Source: an uncultured Aquimarina sp. (GTDB taxonomy: Bacteria; Bacteroidota; Bacteroidia; Flavobacteriales; Flavobacteriaceae). Taken from it: DNA of 64,000 nt. The DNA is taken from NCBI GenBank assembly GCA_947500545.1, contig CANMSO010000012.1:1-64000 (forward strand). The letters run 5' to 3'. The number at the start of each line of letters is the position of its first letter. Within the stretch, counting starts at the first letter, position 1. Positions 49,914 to 60,134 of this stretch are shown here, piece after piece. A program made the translations under genes and the position numbers. Below the pieces are notes generated by a model, which searched no databases, was not told where the DNA came from, and was given only the letters and a program-made list of their open reading frames with translations.

Positions 49914-50780
49914 TTAATGGTATTGAGAAAATATTTTGGTAGCCTCGTTATATGAAGATTCAAAACTTAGGGGTCTAACATTAGTATCTGCTTTTACTGT
50001 GGTAAAATAAGAGACCATTCGCTCTGTAGGCATATTACCGGTCAACTCATCTTTGGCCATTGGGCAACCACCAAATCCCTGAATAGCCCCGTCAAATCGT
50101 CTGCACCCTGCTTTATATGCAGCATCTACTTTTTCAAACCAAGTGGTAGGTGTTGTATGCAAATGTGCGCCAAATTCTATATCAGGATATTTAGAGATAA
50201 GATTAGAGAACAAATAATCAATAATTTCTGGAGTTGATGTCCCAACAGTATCTGATAAAGAAAGAACCTTCACTCCCATTTTACTCAATTTCTCTGTCCA
50301 TTCCCCTACGATTTCCACATTCCAAGGATCACCATATGGGTTACCAAAACCCATAGAGAGGTATGCCACAACTTCTTTATTCGCTTTATCCGCAATATTT
50401 AAAATTTCCTGAAGGGTCTCGACTGATTCTGCAATTGTTTTATGTGTATTACGCATCTGGAAATTCTCTGAAATCGAAAAAGGATATCCTAGATAATCTA
50501 TTGGCTCATGTTGTACCGCATCATTTGCGCCTCTCACATTTGCTATAATAGCCAGAAGTTTGCTCGTAGTATCAGAAAGATCTAATTGAGATAACACCTC
50601 TGCAGTATCTACCATTTGAGGTATTGCCTTAGGAGACACAAAGCTCCCAAAATCAATTGTATCAAAACCGCAACGCAATAATGATTGAATATATTGAGTT
50701 TTTTTCTCAGTAGGAATAAACTCTTTTATGCCTTGCATAGCATCTCTTGGACATTCAATAATTTTTACTTTTTCTATCAT
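49914..50780 (-). CDS. Hydroxymethylglutaryl-CoA lyase
   Basis: 288 residues, a TIM-barrel lyase that splits HMG-CoA to acetoacetate and acetyl-CoA in leucine degradation. KIIECPRDAMQGIKEFIPTEKKTQYIQSLL at the start, metal-binding EFGAHLHTTP and the active Cys loop GFGGCPMAKDELTGN. The usual ECPRDG/VGPRDG motif reads ECPRDAMQG. Leucine catabolism fits with the branched-chain dehydrogenase at 59037. Confidence 0.92.
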   Translation of the reverse strand: MIEKVKIIECPRDAMQGIKEFIPTEKKTQYIQSLLRCGFDTIDFGSFVSPKAIPQMVDTAEVLSQLDLSDTTSKLLAIIANVRGANDAVQHEPIDYLGYPFSISENFQMRNTHKTIAESVETLQEILNIADKANKEVVAYLSMGFGNPYGDPWNVEIVGEWTEKLSKMGVKVLSLSDTVGTSTPEIIDYLFSNLISKYPDIEFGAHLHTTPTTWFEKVDAAYKAGCRRFDGAIQGFGGCPMAKDELTGNMPTERMVSYFTTVKADTNVRPLSFESSYNEATKIFSQYH

Positions 50781-50829
50781 TTTAGCGTTGCAAACTAGAA
50801 GATTTTCAATTTGAAGTATAAAAGTATAA

Positions 50830-51462
50830 TTATTTTTCAGAAAAAAGGATAAAAATTCCTATTCCTATAAAGACGACAATCTGTAACCATTTTAAAACTA
50901 AACCAACTTTTGAATTCTTTTTTAAATAACCCGAAATAGTTCCAGATAAGATTGCTATTAATCCAAAGATAATTAGTGAAACTAAAATAAAAAGAAACCC
51001 TAGGATATAAAATTGCGGAACGTTACCCATTTCTTTACTAAACAGAAACCCCGGAAAAAATGCTAAAAAAAATATCGAAACTTTAGGGTTTAATACATTC
51101 ATAATAAAGCCCTGTCTATATAATTGTCCCAAGCTTTTCTTTGGCATACTATCTTCAGAAAGGTTTACAGAAGCTTCGCTTCTAAATACTTTGTAAGCCA
51201 GAAAAAATAAATACAACGCTCCAAACAGCTTAATGGTAAAAAAAAGCGCTTCGCTTTGCTTTATAATCACAGATACGCCAAAAGCGACCAAAGTAGTATG
51301 TATCAAACACCCAGACATTAAACCTGCAACAACTGCAAGTCCATATTTTTTACCATTTACTACACTTTGCATCAAAACAAATATATTATCTGGTCCTGGT
51401 GAAATCGATAAGGCTGATGTGGCTAAGATAAATGTGTAAAGGATTTCGTAGTTTATATCCAT
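50830..51462 (-). CDS. LysE/RhtB-family amino-acid exporter
   Basis: 210 residues from ATG 51462. Five or six membrane helices; the LysE signature LATSALSISPGPDNIFVLMQSVVNGKKYGLAVVAGLMSGCLIHT is intact, as is GFIMNVLNPKVSIFFLAFFPGFL. Exports amino acids or analogues by proton exchange. Starts 6 nt after pyrD on the same strand. Confidence 0.93.
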   Translation of the reverse strand: MDINYEILYTFILATSALSISPGPDNIFVLMQSVVNGKKYGLAVVAGLMSGCLIHTTLVAFGVSVIIKQSEALFFTIKLFGALYLFFLAYKVFRSEASVNLSEDSMPKKSLGQLYRQGFIMNVLNPKVSIFFLAFFPGFLFSKEMGNVPQFYILGFLFILVSLIIFGLIAILSGTISGYLKKNSKVGLVLKWLQIVVFIGIGIFILFSEK

Positions 51463-51468
51463 CAAAAA

Positions 51469-52491
51469 CTATTTTCTAAGAAGTGCTTTGTTTATATCCT
51501 TTATTAATTTAGGGCCTTCATAAATAAAACCAGTATATAACTGCACAAGACTGGCACCCGCGTCTAGTTTTTCCAAAGCATCTTCTACAGTATGTATTCC
51601 TCCTACTCCTATGATTGGAAACGCCTTATTACTCTTATCTGATAAAAAACGGATAACTTCTGTAGATCTATGGGTTAACGGTTTGCCACTTAATCCTCCT
51701 TTTTCATTTGCGAGTGTCGTATTAGACTTTAATCCCTGTCTTGAAATCGTAGTATTTGTAGCAATTACACCTGCGATCTTAGTTTCTGCAACAATATCAA
51801 TAATATCCATTAATTGCTCATCTGTTAGATCTGGTGCAATTTTTAATAGAATTGGTTTTTGAGAGGGTTTTTCATTATTCTTATTTTGTAAAGTATTCAA
51901 TAGTTCTGTCAATGGTTCTTTGTCTTGCAAAGCTCTTAAATTAGGCGTGTTTGGCGAGCTCACATTCACCACAAAATAATCTACATAATCAAAAAGTGCG
52001 TCAAAACATATCTTATAATCTTCTGACGCGTTTTCATTTGGTGTGACTTTATTTTTACCAATATTACCTCCAATCAAAACTCCTTTGTTTTTTTTAAGTC
52101 GTTTTACAGCATCTTCTACACCACCATTATTGAACCCCATTCGATTGATAATTGCGCTATCCTCTTTAAGTCGAAACAGCCTCTTTTTAGGATTTCCATC
52201 TTGTGGTTTTGGTGTTAACGTACCAATCTCGATGAACCCAAACCCAAAATTATGAAGCTCATTATACAATTTTGCATCCTTATCAAAACCAGCGGCCAAC
52301 CCAACTGGATTCTTAAATTTTAATCCAAAAACTTCTCTCTCAAGTTTAATATCATTAACCTTATACAGCCCTCTAAATATTAATGACATAAAGGGAACCC
52401 TAGAAAGAAAACGAACCATTTTAAACGTAAAGTGATGCACATTTTCCGGGTCGTAATTGAATAGTATTGGACGTAATAGAAGTTTATACAT
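51469..52491 (-). CDS. pyrD: Dihydroorotate dehydrogenase, class 2 (quinone)
   Basis: 340 residues. The N-terminal helix pair (YKLLLRPILFNYDPENVHHFTFKMV) docks to the membrane for quinone. FKNPVGLAAGFDKDAKLYNELHNFGFGFIEIGTLTPKPQDGNP binds FMN, and VNVSSPNTPNLRALQ contains the catalytic Ser of class 2. IIGVGGIHTVEDALEKLDAGASLVQLYTG closes the FMN phosphate site. De novo pyrimidine synthesis. Confidence 0.96.
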   Translation of the reverse strand: MYKLLLRPILFNYDPENVHHFTFKMVRFLSRVPFMSLIFRGLYKVNDIKLEREVFGLKFKNPVGLAAGFDKDAKLYNELHNFGFGFIEIGTLTPKPQDGNPKKRLFRLKEDSAIINRMGFNNGGVEDAVKRLKKNKGVLIGGNIGKNKVTPNENASEDYKICFDALFDYVDYFVVNVSSPNTPNLRALQDKEPLTELLNTLQNKNNEKPSQKPILLKIAPDLTDEQLMDIIDIVAETKIAGVIATNTTISRQGLKSNTTLANEKGGLSGKPLTHRSTEVIRFLSDKSNKAFPIIGVGGIHTVEDALEKLDAGASLVQLYTGFIYEGPKLIKDINKALLRK

Positions 52492-52558
52492 TGCATATGA
52501 TTTTGCTTGCGCAAAAATAGAGGATTACAAATGAACTAAGAAAAGATTTTAAAAGAAT

Positions 52559-52590
52559 AAAACCTGCTTCAAAATTTTGAAGCAGGTTTT
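52559..52590 (-). terminator. Terminator of the large TonB receptor
   Basis: AAAACCTGCTTCAAAA and its reverse complement abut as a perfect 32-bp palindrome (52559-52590), 23 nt past the stop of the receptor gene. Confidence 0.88.
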
Positions 52591-52612
52591 ACTATTATTG
52601 AAAAAATGGCTT

Positions 52613-55516
52613 TTATTTCAAAACGAAATTAAGTCTTGCGAACAGAAAACGACCACCAATACCAAACTGCTGTGATCTACGCGACCAATCAAAACGACCA
52701 CTACTTCTATTATTTTGATCACCTGCGGTACCTGGTTCCAAATCTTGCTCTGCCCTATCAGGATAGATATCAAAAAGATTATTTGCTCCTATGGTAACAG
52801 TTAAACTTTCGGAAGCTTTATATCCAAACGAAAGATCTGTAACCAATTTTGCATCAAACACTTGTTGCCTCTCTATTATTGTAGTAGCCTCTGTAACCTC
52901 TCCAAAATATACATTTCTTAAGAAAACATTGAACTTATCTGTAGTAAAACTATTGGATAAATTAATTTTTGTTCTAGGCACTGCTTCTTCGAGATATACT
53001 CTACTATCTTCTGGAAAATATGTATCTACCAACCCAGCATCACGTATTATATCTGATGATTTAATCTCACCCACTTTTCTAGTTTGTGAGAAGGTTGCAG
53101 CCAGATCAGATTTAAGCTGCATATTTGTCCCAATATTTGTTTTATGGGTCAATACGACATCTAGACCTTTAGACTCTGTATCGATTGCATTTGCAAAAAA
53201 AGCAGCGGCATCAGCATTAGCCTGGTTCAATCGAGTTTCAAGTTCTGAACCAGGTGGCCCAACAAACTGACCTGTAAAAACCACTCTATCATCTATCGCT
53301 ACAAAATAACCATCTATGGTAAATGATAAGTTTAAAGATGGGATTTTTCCGGCTATCCCCAAACTAACACTTTTAGATGTCTCCTCTTTCAACGTAGGAA
53401 TTCCTACTAGATCGGCAACTCTACTATCATTAGCAAAAGTTCCAACTTCTTGAGGATTTCCTAGGTTATCAAAAATGGTAGAAGTAGAATTAAAATTTAA
53501 CTGATGTAAGGACGGCGCTCTAAAACCTGTATTACCTGCCGCTCTAATATTAATATTTTCAGCTACACTATAATTTGTCGCTAATTTGAAATTAATCGTC
53601 GAACCAAAATCACTATAATCCTCAAACCTAGAGGCGAAGCTCAAAAAAAGTTGTTCCGTTACATCGGCTTCCAAATCAATATAACCCGCTATACTCGTTC
53701 TATCTCTGGATAATTCATTATCCGGACTAAATCCAGGAAACACTTGAGATCCTCCGGGTCTTGCTCTTCCAAAAAAATCAACTGTTGGTGATTGCAAAGG
53801 ACTGGTTATTGGTTCTTCATTTTCATCGTACTGAGAATACGACTCTTCTTCTCCCGCAACTATCTCATAATTCTCGAATCGATGCTCTGCTCCAAAAGCA
53901 AGGTTAAATCCAGAAAATACATCTTCATAATACTGTCTGATATCTAAATTTGTGGTATTCTGTACAAACGAAAACCCTCCTGCATCAAAAGTAGTAGGGG
54001 TTCCATTACGCAGAGATGCATTTGCAGTATTGGAGATTGTGTACAAAAAAGCATTTTTACCGTAAGTATTACTAAAATCCACATCCCATTCTCCTATTTG
54101 ACCCTTAATTCCCACTGCAATGGATCGATCTGTAATTTTGGAATTGATTTCAGGTAAAAATCCATTAATATAAGCCGGAGTATAGGTTCTTTCTTGATTC
54201 GGAAGCCTGTAAAATCCGGCAGAATTTCCTTTTCTGGTACTAATCCCGGCAAAAGAATATAATTCAGTATCATTATCATCCAATGGTAGTGAAAAATTAG
54301 CAAAGAATCGTCCACCTCTAAGTTCTGATTGTCCGACTCTCATATTGTAATCACTTCTGGTCTGACCTCTTTCACGCAATTCTGCATCTGTAACGTCAAC
54401 ATTCAAGATTGTTTGTAATTCTGCCAACGTAGTCGCTGCCTGGATATCGGTTTGTAACTGTGTAGAAAAATGTGGAACACCTAATGCAAAACTCTGAATT
54501 GCGGGTAAACTTGTTTCGAGTAAGGAAATGTCATTTTGAGGTATCAATGAAGCCTGATATTCTATAGCATTATATGCATTAAAAATCTCACCTTCCCATG
54601 CTTCCATACGACTATAATAATCCCTATAATCAAAATCACCACTAAAATTAATAAAACCACCTTTTTCTCCTAAAGATAGTCCATAACTTGCCGCTACATT
54701 GACTGTTTCTCCATCAACACCTCCTGTTTGTTCTTCAGCATTTCTTGAAACGTTTGCGCCACTGGTTACAGAAAGAGTAAGCTCATCGACACTTTTATTA
54801 AGTATAATATTGATAACTCCAGCAATGGCGTCTGATCCGTATTGTGCAGCAGCACCGTCTCTAAGTACTTCTATACGCTGTATCGCTGCTGCAGGGATGG
54901 CGTTCAGATCTGTACCAACACTTCCTCTACCAAAAGTTCCATTTACATTAACCAGAGAAGTAGTGTGTCTTCTTTTACCGTTTATTAATACCAAAACCTG
55001 ATCCGGCCCTAAACCTCTTAATGATGCCGGATCAATATGATCTGTACCATCAGATATAGTTTGAGTATTAGAAGAAAAAGAAGGAGCCACATAGTTTAGA
55101 ATCTGATTTAGATTTACCTGAGGTGAAGCACTTGCTAGTTCTTTTATATCCAATACATCTATAGGCACAGGTGTTTGTATTGCAGTTCTATTTGCACTTC
55201 TTGTACCTACTAAAACTATTTCATCGAGAGCAACTCCTGACTGAAGTACTATGTCAAGAGTAGATCCAGAAACCGTAACCTCTTGTTTTTCAAATCCCAC
55301 ATAAGAAAAAACTAATACCTGACCGGTACTAGCTCCTATAGTATATTTACCATCAAAATCTGTTACTGTACCTGTATTGGTACCTTTAATAACGACAGAA
55401 ACACCAGGTAATGGTTGTGATTGATCATCCACAATAGTTCCTGATACTTCCTGTGCCTTGGCAATTGTTATACCCCCTAAAGAAAACAACAATACCATTA
55501 CGTAAAGTCTAAACAT
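52613..55516 (-). CDS. TonB-dependent receptor with carboxypeptidase-like N-domain
   Basis: 967 residues. Signal peptide ending TIAKAQ, then EVSGTIVDDQSQPLPGVSVVIKGTNTGTVTDFDGKYTI (the CarboxypepD_reg domain, about 24-100), plug (LRGLGPDQVLVLINGKRRH, RIEVLRDGAAAQYGSDAIAGVINI) and a long barrel ending IGGRFLFARLNFVLK. No SusD-like gene follows, so a polysaccharide system is less likely than import of a metal complex or other large solute. Confidence 0.9.
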   Translation of the reverse strand: MFRLYVMVLLFSLGGITIAKAQEVSGTIVDDQSQPLPGVSVVIKGTNTGTVTDFDGKYTIGASTGQVLVFSYVGFEKQEVTVSGSTLDIVLQSGVALDEIVLVGTRSANRTAIQTPVPIDVLDIKELASASPQVNLNQILNYVAPSFSSNTQTISDGTDHIDPASLRGLGPDQVLVLINGKRRHTTSLVNVNGTFGRGSVGTDLNAIPAAAIQRIEVLRDGAAAQYGSDAIAGVINIILNKSVDELTLSVTSGANVSRNAEEQTGGVDGETVNVAASYGLSLGEKGGFINFSGDFDYRDYYSRMEAWEGEIFNAYNAIEYQASLIPQNDISLLETSLPAIQSFALGVPHFSTQLQTDIQAATTLAELQTILNVDVTDAELRERGQTRSDYNMRVGQSELRGGRFFANFSLPLDDNDTELYSFAGISTRKGNSAGFYRLPNQERTYTPAYINGFLPEINSKITDRSIAVGIKGQIGEWDVDFSNTYGKNAFLYTISNTANASLRNGTPTTFDAGGFSFVQNTTNLDIRQYYEDVFSGFNLAFGAEHRFENYEIVAGEEESYSQYDENEEPITSPLQSPTVDFFGRARPGGSQVFPGFSPDNELSRDRTSIAGYIDLEADVTEQLFLSFASRFEDYSDFGSTINFKLATNYSVAENINIRAAGNTGFRAPSLHQLNFNSTSTIFDNLGNPQEVGTFANDSRVADLVGIPTLKEETSKSVSLGIAGKIPSLNLSFTIDGYFVAIDDRVVFTGQFVGPPGSELETRLNQANADAAAFFANAIDTESKGLDVVLTHKTNIGTNMQLKSDLAATFSQTRKVGEIKSSDIIRDAGLVDTYFPEDSRVYLEEAVPRTKINLSNSFTTDKFNVFLRNVYFGEVTEATTIIERQQVFDAKLVTDLSFGYKASESLTVTIGANNLFDIYPDRAEQDLEPGTAGDQNNRSSGRFDWSRRSQQFGIGGRFLFARLNFVLK

Positions 55517-55673
55517 AATTATATTTTTGATTAATAATTGGATGATTGTGTATTTAAATGTAATTTAAATTACGCAACACATTAACTAATTTTTAATATT
55601 ATTAACATTTAAAAGTTGTTTTTGTTAAAAAAAATTCAACAATAACTTTAAAAAAATGAATTTTCATCAAAAT

Positions 55674-56918
55674 ATGATTTCAAAAAAACATATCATCAAT
55701 CGGTTTGTAAGCTATGTAACAATAGACACAGAAAGTGATCCAGAAAGCACCAGTACTCCGAGTACAAAAAAACAATGGGATTTAGCCAATAAACTTGCAG
55801 AAGAACTCAAAGAAATAGGGCTAGAGGATGTAAACATTGATGAGAATGCGTATATCATGGCTACTTTACCTTCTAATATGGATAAAGAAGTACCAACAAT
55901 TGGTTTTATATCACATTTTGATACTAGTCCAGATTTTACCGGAGCCAATGTTAATCCACAGATTATTGAAGATTATGACGGTAAGGATATCATATTAAAT
56001 AAATCGCAGAATATTGTACTGTCGCCAGATTATTTTGATGATTTAAAACTATACAAAGGTCAAACATTAATTACCACTGATGGCACTACCCTTCTTGGAG
56101 CAGATGATAAAGCAGGGATTACAGAAATAGTTACCGCTATGGAATATCTTGTTCAGCATCCCGAAATCAAGCATGGAAAAATTCGTGTTGGATTTACACC
56201 AGATGAGGAGATTGGCAGGGGCGCTCATAAATTTGATGTTGCAAAATTTGGTGCAGACTGGGCGTATACCATGGACGGTAGTGAGATCGGGGAGTTAGAA
56301 TATGAGAATTTTAATGCTGCAGGAGCCGTAATTACGGTTAAAGGAAAAATAGTACATCCAGGATATGCCAAAGGAAAAATGGTTAATAGTATGTATATCG
56401 CTCAAGATTTTATCAATTCCCTGCCTAGACTAGAAACTCCTGAGCATACTAGTGGTCGTGAAGGCTTTTTTCATTTACATAATATGAAAGGTAATGTTGA
56501 AGAAACTCAATTACAGTATATAATAAGAGATCACGATAAAAAGCATTTTGAAGCCAGAAAAGAAGTAATGAAAAAGTTGGCTCAAGAAATTAACACACAA
56601 CATGGAAAAGAGGTTATACATATTGAAATAAAAGATCAGTATTATAATATGCGTGAAAAAGTCGAGCCAGTTATGCATATCGTGGATATAGCAGAGGAAG
56701 CAATGAAATCACTTAACATCAAACCTCTTATAAAACCAATACGAGGTGGGACAGATGGCTCTCAATTAAGCTATATGGGGTTACCTTGTCCAAACATCTT
56801 TGCGGGAGGGCATAATTTTCATGGACGGTACGAATATGTCCCAGTAGAAAGTATGATAAAAGCAGTAGAAGTAATAGTGAAAATTGCAGAGTTAACGGCA
56901 GACAAGAAAACTTTATAG
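55674..56918 (+). CDS. pepT: Tripeptide aminopeptidase (peptidase T)
   Basis: 414 residues from ATG 55674, where M20B homology begins (ISKKHIINRFVSYVTIDTESDP); an ATG six codons upstream is also possible. A di-zinc peptidase that removes the first residue of tripeptides. Ligand regions: GFISHFDTSPDF, GTTLLGADDKAGI, FTPDEEIGRGAHKFD, YTMDGSEIGELEYENFNAA, IRGGTDGSQLSYMGLPCPNIFAGGHNFHGRYE. Length is close to the E. coli enzyme (408). Confidence 0.94.
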   Translation: MISKKHIINRFVSYVTIDTESDPESTSTPSTKKQWDLANKLAEELKEIGLEDVNIDENAYIMATLPSNMDKEVPTIGFISHFDTSPDFTGANVNPQIIEDYDGKDIILNKSQNIVLSPDYFDDLKLYKGQTLITTDGTTLLGADDKAGITEIVTAMEYLVQHPEIKHGKIRVGFTPDEEIGRGAHKFDVAKFGADWAYTMDGSEIGELEYENFNAAGAVITVKGKIVHPGYAKGKMVNSMYIAQDFINSLPRLETPEHTSGREGFFHLHNMKGNVEETQLQYIIRDHDKKHFEARKEVMKKLAQEINTQHGKEVIHIEIKDQYYNMREKVEPVMHIVDIAEEAMKSLNIKPLIKPIRGGTDGSQLSYMGLPCPNIFAGGHNFHGRYEYVPVESMIKAVEVIVKIAELTADKKTL

Positions 56919-57080
56919 TCAATAAATTTCGCTAAAGTTTAGTATCATGGACAAGCAACTGTTTTTGTTTTTTGGCATCTATTTTTAATACAAACAAAAA
57001 CAATCAAAATAAACATGAGTTCAAACTTGATACATTAGAAATTCTTTGAACATTAACCTTTCTAAGAGTATATAAAACTT

Positions 57081-57115
57081 AAAAAAGGCGATGTAACAGT
57101 TACATCGCCTTTTTT
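57081..57115. terminator. Bidirectional terminator between pepT and yajC
   Basis: AAAAAAGGCGATGTAA (57081-57096), loop CAG, then the reverse complement to 57115. A and T flanks serve both strands. It lies between convergent genes. Confidence 0.88.
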
Positions 57116-57138
57116 ATGTGAATAAATAAAGTTAGCTA

Positions 57139-57438
57139 TTATTTCTTTTCAGCTGGTGGTGGAGCATTTAATTTCTGACTCATCTCTAGAGATATAGCAG
57201 ATTTATCAAAGGTTAATTTTCCTGCACCTGTTTCAATAATAACGGCATTATTTTTTTCGCTAAAGTCAAAAACTTTTCCATGAAGACCACTTTTTGTTAC
57301 AACACGGTCTCCCTTTTTAAGTTCTTGAGCAAATTTTTTCTCCTTTTTTGCTTTTTGCATTTGTGGTCGTATCATAAAAAAATACATTACCACAAATATA
57401 AGCAGTATAAAAGGTAACTGTCCTCCAAATCCTTCCAT
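57139..57438 (-). CDS. yajC: Preprotein translocase accessory subunit YajC
   Basis: 99 residues. One N-terminal membrane helix (PFILLIFVVMYFFMIRPQMQKAKKEKKF), then the small cytoplasmic domain ELKKGDRVVTKSGLHGKVFDF. YajC binds SecDF. It lies 5 nt after a DUF1573 gene, behind nusB, an arrangement common in Bacteroidota. The C-terminus is short and Pro-rich. Confidence 0.95.
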   Translation of the reverse strand: MEGFGGQLPFILLIFVVMYFFMIRPQMQKAKKEKKFAQELKKGDRVVTKSGLHGKVFDFSEKNNAVIIETGAGKLTFDKSAISLEMSQKLNAPPPAEKK

Positions 57439-57443
57439 AAAAA

Positions 57444-57923
57444 TTATTCGCTTACAGGAGTTCCAGTTGTTGCCTTAGCTTTTGGAGTTACTAAAGCTTT
57501 TATCTTAAGAATTTCTTTCCCAGCTTCAGTATTAGTAGTTATAGTAACTTGCTTAGTCTGCTGATTAGGCTTCCCATTAGAGTTAAACTTAACTAGCATC
57601 TCACCTGCAGCTCCAGGAGCGATTGGCTCTTTTGTCCATTGTGGTACAGTACAACCACAGCTTCCTTTTGCATTTACGATTACTAAAGGAGCTTTACCAG
57701 TATTGGTGAATGTAAATTTATGCTCTACTACATCTCCTTCATTAATAGTTCCGAAATCGTGCTCAGTTTCAGCAAAAGTCATTACAGGAAAATCTGTGTT
57801 CTTTGCATCACGTTCTGCAGCTATTTCTACATTTTCTTCTTTAACTTTCTTTGTAGCATCATCTTTACAAGACACAAATGTCATAGCAAAAATTCCAGCT
57901 AAAATTAAGATTCCTTTTTTCAT
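57444..57923 (-). CDS. DUF1573 lipoprotein
   Basis: 159 residues. Lipobox MTFVSC with C19, then FAETEHDFGTINEGDVVEHKFTFTNTGKAPLVIVNAKGSCGCTVPQWTKEPIAPGAAGEMLVKFNSNGK, an immunoglobulin-like DUF1573 domain with its conserved SCGC motif. Widespread in Bacteroidota, function unknown. Between nusB and yajC. Confidence 0.92.
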   Translation of the reverse strand: MKKGILILAGIFAMTFVSCKDDATKKVKEENVEIAAERDAKNTDFPVMTFAETEHDFGTINEGDVVEHKFTFTNTGKAPLVIVNAKGSCGCTVPQWTKEPIAPGAAGEMLVKFNSNGKPNQQTKQVTITTNTEAGKEILKIKALVTPKAKATTGTPVSE

Positions 57924-57972
57924 TACTTGGGTTTTTAATTATATAAGGGTTAAAAATACTATTTTTTTTGGA

Positions 57973-58917
57973 TTACAAAAGTCCACGACCTACTTTATTT
58001 AATTTGCCATTTTCTTGGTACTCCTTGGATATCTTATCAAGAATTCCATTGATAAAAATACTACTTTTAGGAGTACTATATTCTTTTGCAATTTCTAAAT
58101 ATTCGTTAATTGTTACTTTTATTGGTATTGATGGAAATTTAATAAACTCACAAATTGCCATCTTTATTATAGCTTTATCTAATTCTGCTATACGATCTTG
58201 ATCCCAATTTGGTGTTCTTCCATCTATTTCTTTAGCAAATTCTACAGCATTAAGCACCGTTTTTCTAAAAACGTCTATAGCAAACTTTTTATCGTCTATG
58301 TCTTTATATAGCTTAGGCAGTGACTTATTTTCATCATGAGACTCCTTTAATTTTCGAAGCATCTTTATTATTGCTGTATTAACAAGAGGCAGGTCATCAA
58401 CCCATGTAAGCTTTTTATCCTCTATATATTCATAAAGTTTATCATTAGGAGCGATGACTTCTTTAAAAATATCAATTACAAAATCTTTATCCTCTCTAAA
58501 AGAACTAAGCTTTGTACTCATATAATCCTCATACAACTCACTCTCCTTAATTGAACTCCATAATATTTTCACATATTCATCATCCAACTCCCAACAATTG
58601 AGTTTTTTTCTTTCTATTTCTTCTTTTAATTGGGCATTGTTCTCAATTAACAACAAAACTTCGTTGTTAATGAATTTGGTATTGGGGTTTTTGTCTTCGG
58701 ATGTGGCGAGATGCTTTTTTTGACTTTTTGACAAAAAGTCTTCTGCATGTTTTCTAATTTCCACCAGAAGTTGCAGATTTATTAGAAACAAATCATACAT
58801 CTGATCAATACTAAAAAGAAGAAATTTCTCTTCCTTATCAAGGTTGTCATTTTGCGTCTGCTCCATCGAATAGAGTGACTGCATTACTTTTACTCTAATA
58901 TGTCTTCTGGTTAACAT
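57973..58917 (-). CDS. nusB: Transcription antitermination protein NusB (long form)
   Basis: 314 residues, about twice the E. coli length, as is usual in Bacteroidota. The start LTRRHIRVKVMQSLYSMEQ is the RNA-contacting arginine-rich tip. The canonical NusB fold is in the C-terminal half (LPLVNTAIIKMLRKLKES ... AIDVFRKTVLNAVEFAKEIDG, AELDKAIIKMAICEFIKFPSIPIKVTINEYLEIAKEYSTPKSSIFINGILDKI). Binds boxA with NusE for rRNA antitermination. First gene of nusB-DUF1573-yajC. Confidence 0.94.
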   Translation of the reverse strand: MLTRRHIRVKVMQSLYSMEQTQNDNLDKEEKFLLFSIDQMYDLFLINLQLLVEIRKHAEDFLSKSQKKHLATSEDKNPNTKFINNEVLLLIENNAQLKEEIERKKLNCWELDDEYVKILWSSIKESELYEDYMSTKLSSFREDKDFVIDIFKEVIAPNDKLYEYIEDKKLTWVDDLPLVNTAIIKMLRKLKESHDENKSLPKLYKDIDDKKFAIDVFRKTVLNAVEFAKEIDGRTPNWDQDRIAELDKAIIKMAICEFIKFPSIPIKVTINEYLEIAKEYSTPKSSIFINGILDKISKEYQENGKLNKVGRGLL

Positions 58918-58948
58918 AGAATATTACAAAGAACTTTATATTAAAAAT

Positions 58949-58976
58949 GGGCGAAAGTTATATCAGCCTTTCGCCC
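58949..58976 (-). terminator. Terminator of the branched-chain dehydrogenase gene
   Basis: GGGCGAAAG (58949-58957) pairs with CTTTCGCCC (58968-58976), followed on the minus strand by ATTTTTAA. It lies 60 nt past the stop codon at 59037 and 32 nt before the nusB start. Confidence 0.82.
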
Positions 58977-59036
58977 TGCAAAAATACTATTATTTTTAAT
59001 CTAGTGAGTTTAAAAGTTCTTTTTTTACAAAGTAAA

Positions 59037-60134
59037 TTATTGACCTCTTTTTCTAGCTGCAATTCTATCCTCTGCAATACTAAGAGCTGCCTCATTTGTT
59101 GTCACGCTGGTAGCCTTTGCTTTATTCAAAATATCTAGAGTAGTATCATAAATATTTTCGGTCTTAGCCATGATCTGATCTCTTCCGTATCCTTCAATTT
59201 CTGCATATACATTTATGATTCCACCAGCATTAATCAAAAAATCGGGTGCATAAACGATTCCTTTCTTTTGCAATAACGAACCATGGATATTCTCATTTGC
59301 TAACTGATTATTAGCTGCTCCGGCAATAACTTTTACTTTTAATTTATTAATCGTTTCATCATTTACCGTTGCCCCAAGTGCACATGGTGCATAAATATCT
59401 GCAGTTTCTGAATACAAGTCATCTCCTCTAAAAATATCTACACCATATTTTTTACTAACTGAAGTTAGCCTTTCTTCATTAATATCACTAATAACAACAT
59501 TTGCTCCTTCTTCTGATGCAAGTCTAACCAGTTCCTCTCCTACATGACCAATACCTTGTACTAAAATTCGTTTTCCAACCAAAGCATCATTTCCATATGC
59601 AAATTTAGTTGCAGCCTTCATCCCCATATAAACACCATATGCTGTTACCGGAGAAGGATTTCCAGCACCTCCTTTTGATTCAGAAATACCAGTTACATAA
59701 GGTGTAACTTCTCTCACAGTGTCCATATCAGATGTTTCCATACCCACATCTTCTGCTGTGTAATACTTTCCACCTAAAGTATGAACAAACTTACCAAAGC
59801 GTTTCATTAACTCTGGTGTCTTAATCTTTTTAGGATCTCCTATAATAACAGCTTTTCCTCCACCCAGATTTAACCCGGTAATTGCAGCTTTATAAGTCAT
59901 TCCTCTAGACAATCGTAAAACATCATTAAGTGCATCCCACTCTGTTTCATAATCATACATCCTAGTACCTCCCAAAGCAGGTCCCAAAATTGTGTTATGC
60001 ACACCAATTATTGCCTTCAATCCTGTATCTTTGTCTTGACAAAAAACAACTTGTTCGTGATTATCAAAAGATAGTTGACCAAATACAGGTGCTTCTTTTT
60101 TTAATTGATTAGCAGTAAACACTTCGGTTATCAT
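59037..60134 (-). CDS. Leucine/branched-chain amino-acid dehydrogenase
   Basis: 365 residues, Glu/Leu/Phe/Val dehydrogenase family. Substrate domain with GPALGGTRMYDY, RGMTYKAAITGLNLGGGKAVIIGDP (catalytic Lys in the GGGK loop) and AEDVGM. Rossmann motif ILVQGIGHVGEELVRLASEEGA, then ALGATVNDETI and GAANNQL. The length is typical of leucine dehydrogenase and shorter than glutamate dehydrogenase. Oxidatively deaminates Leu/Val/Ile. Confidence 0.9.
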   Translation of the reverse strand: MITEVFTANQLKKEAPVFGQLSFDNHEQVVFCQDKDTGLKAIIGVHNTILGPALGGTRMYDYETEWDALNDVLRLSRGMTYKAAITGLNLGGGKAVIIGDPKKIKTPELMKRFGKFVHTLGGKYYTAEDVGMETSDMDTVREVTPYVTGISESKGGAGNPSPVTAYGVYMGMKAATKFAYGNDALVGKRILVQGIGHVGEELVRLASEEGANVVISDINEERLTSVSKKYGVDIFRGDDLYSETADIYAPCALGATVNDETINKLKVKVIAGAANNQLANENIHGSLLQKKGIVYAPDFLINAGGIINVYAEIEGYGRDQIMAKTENIYDTTLDILNKAKATSVTTNEAALSIAEDRIAARKRGQ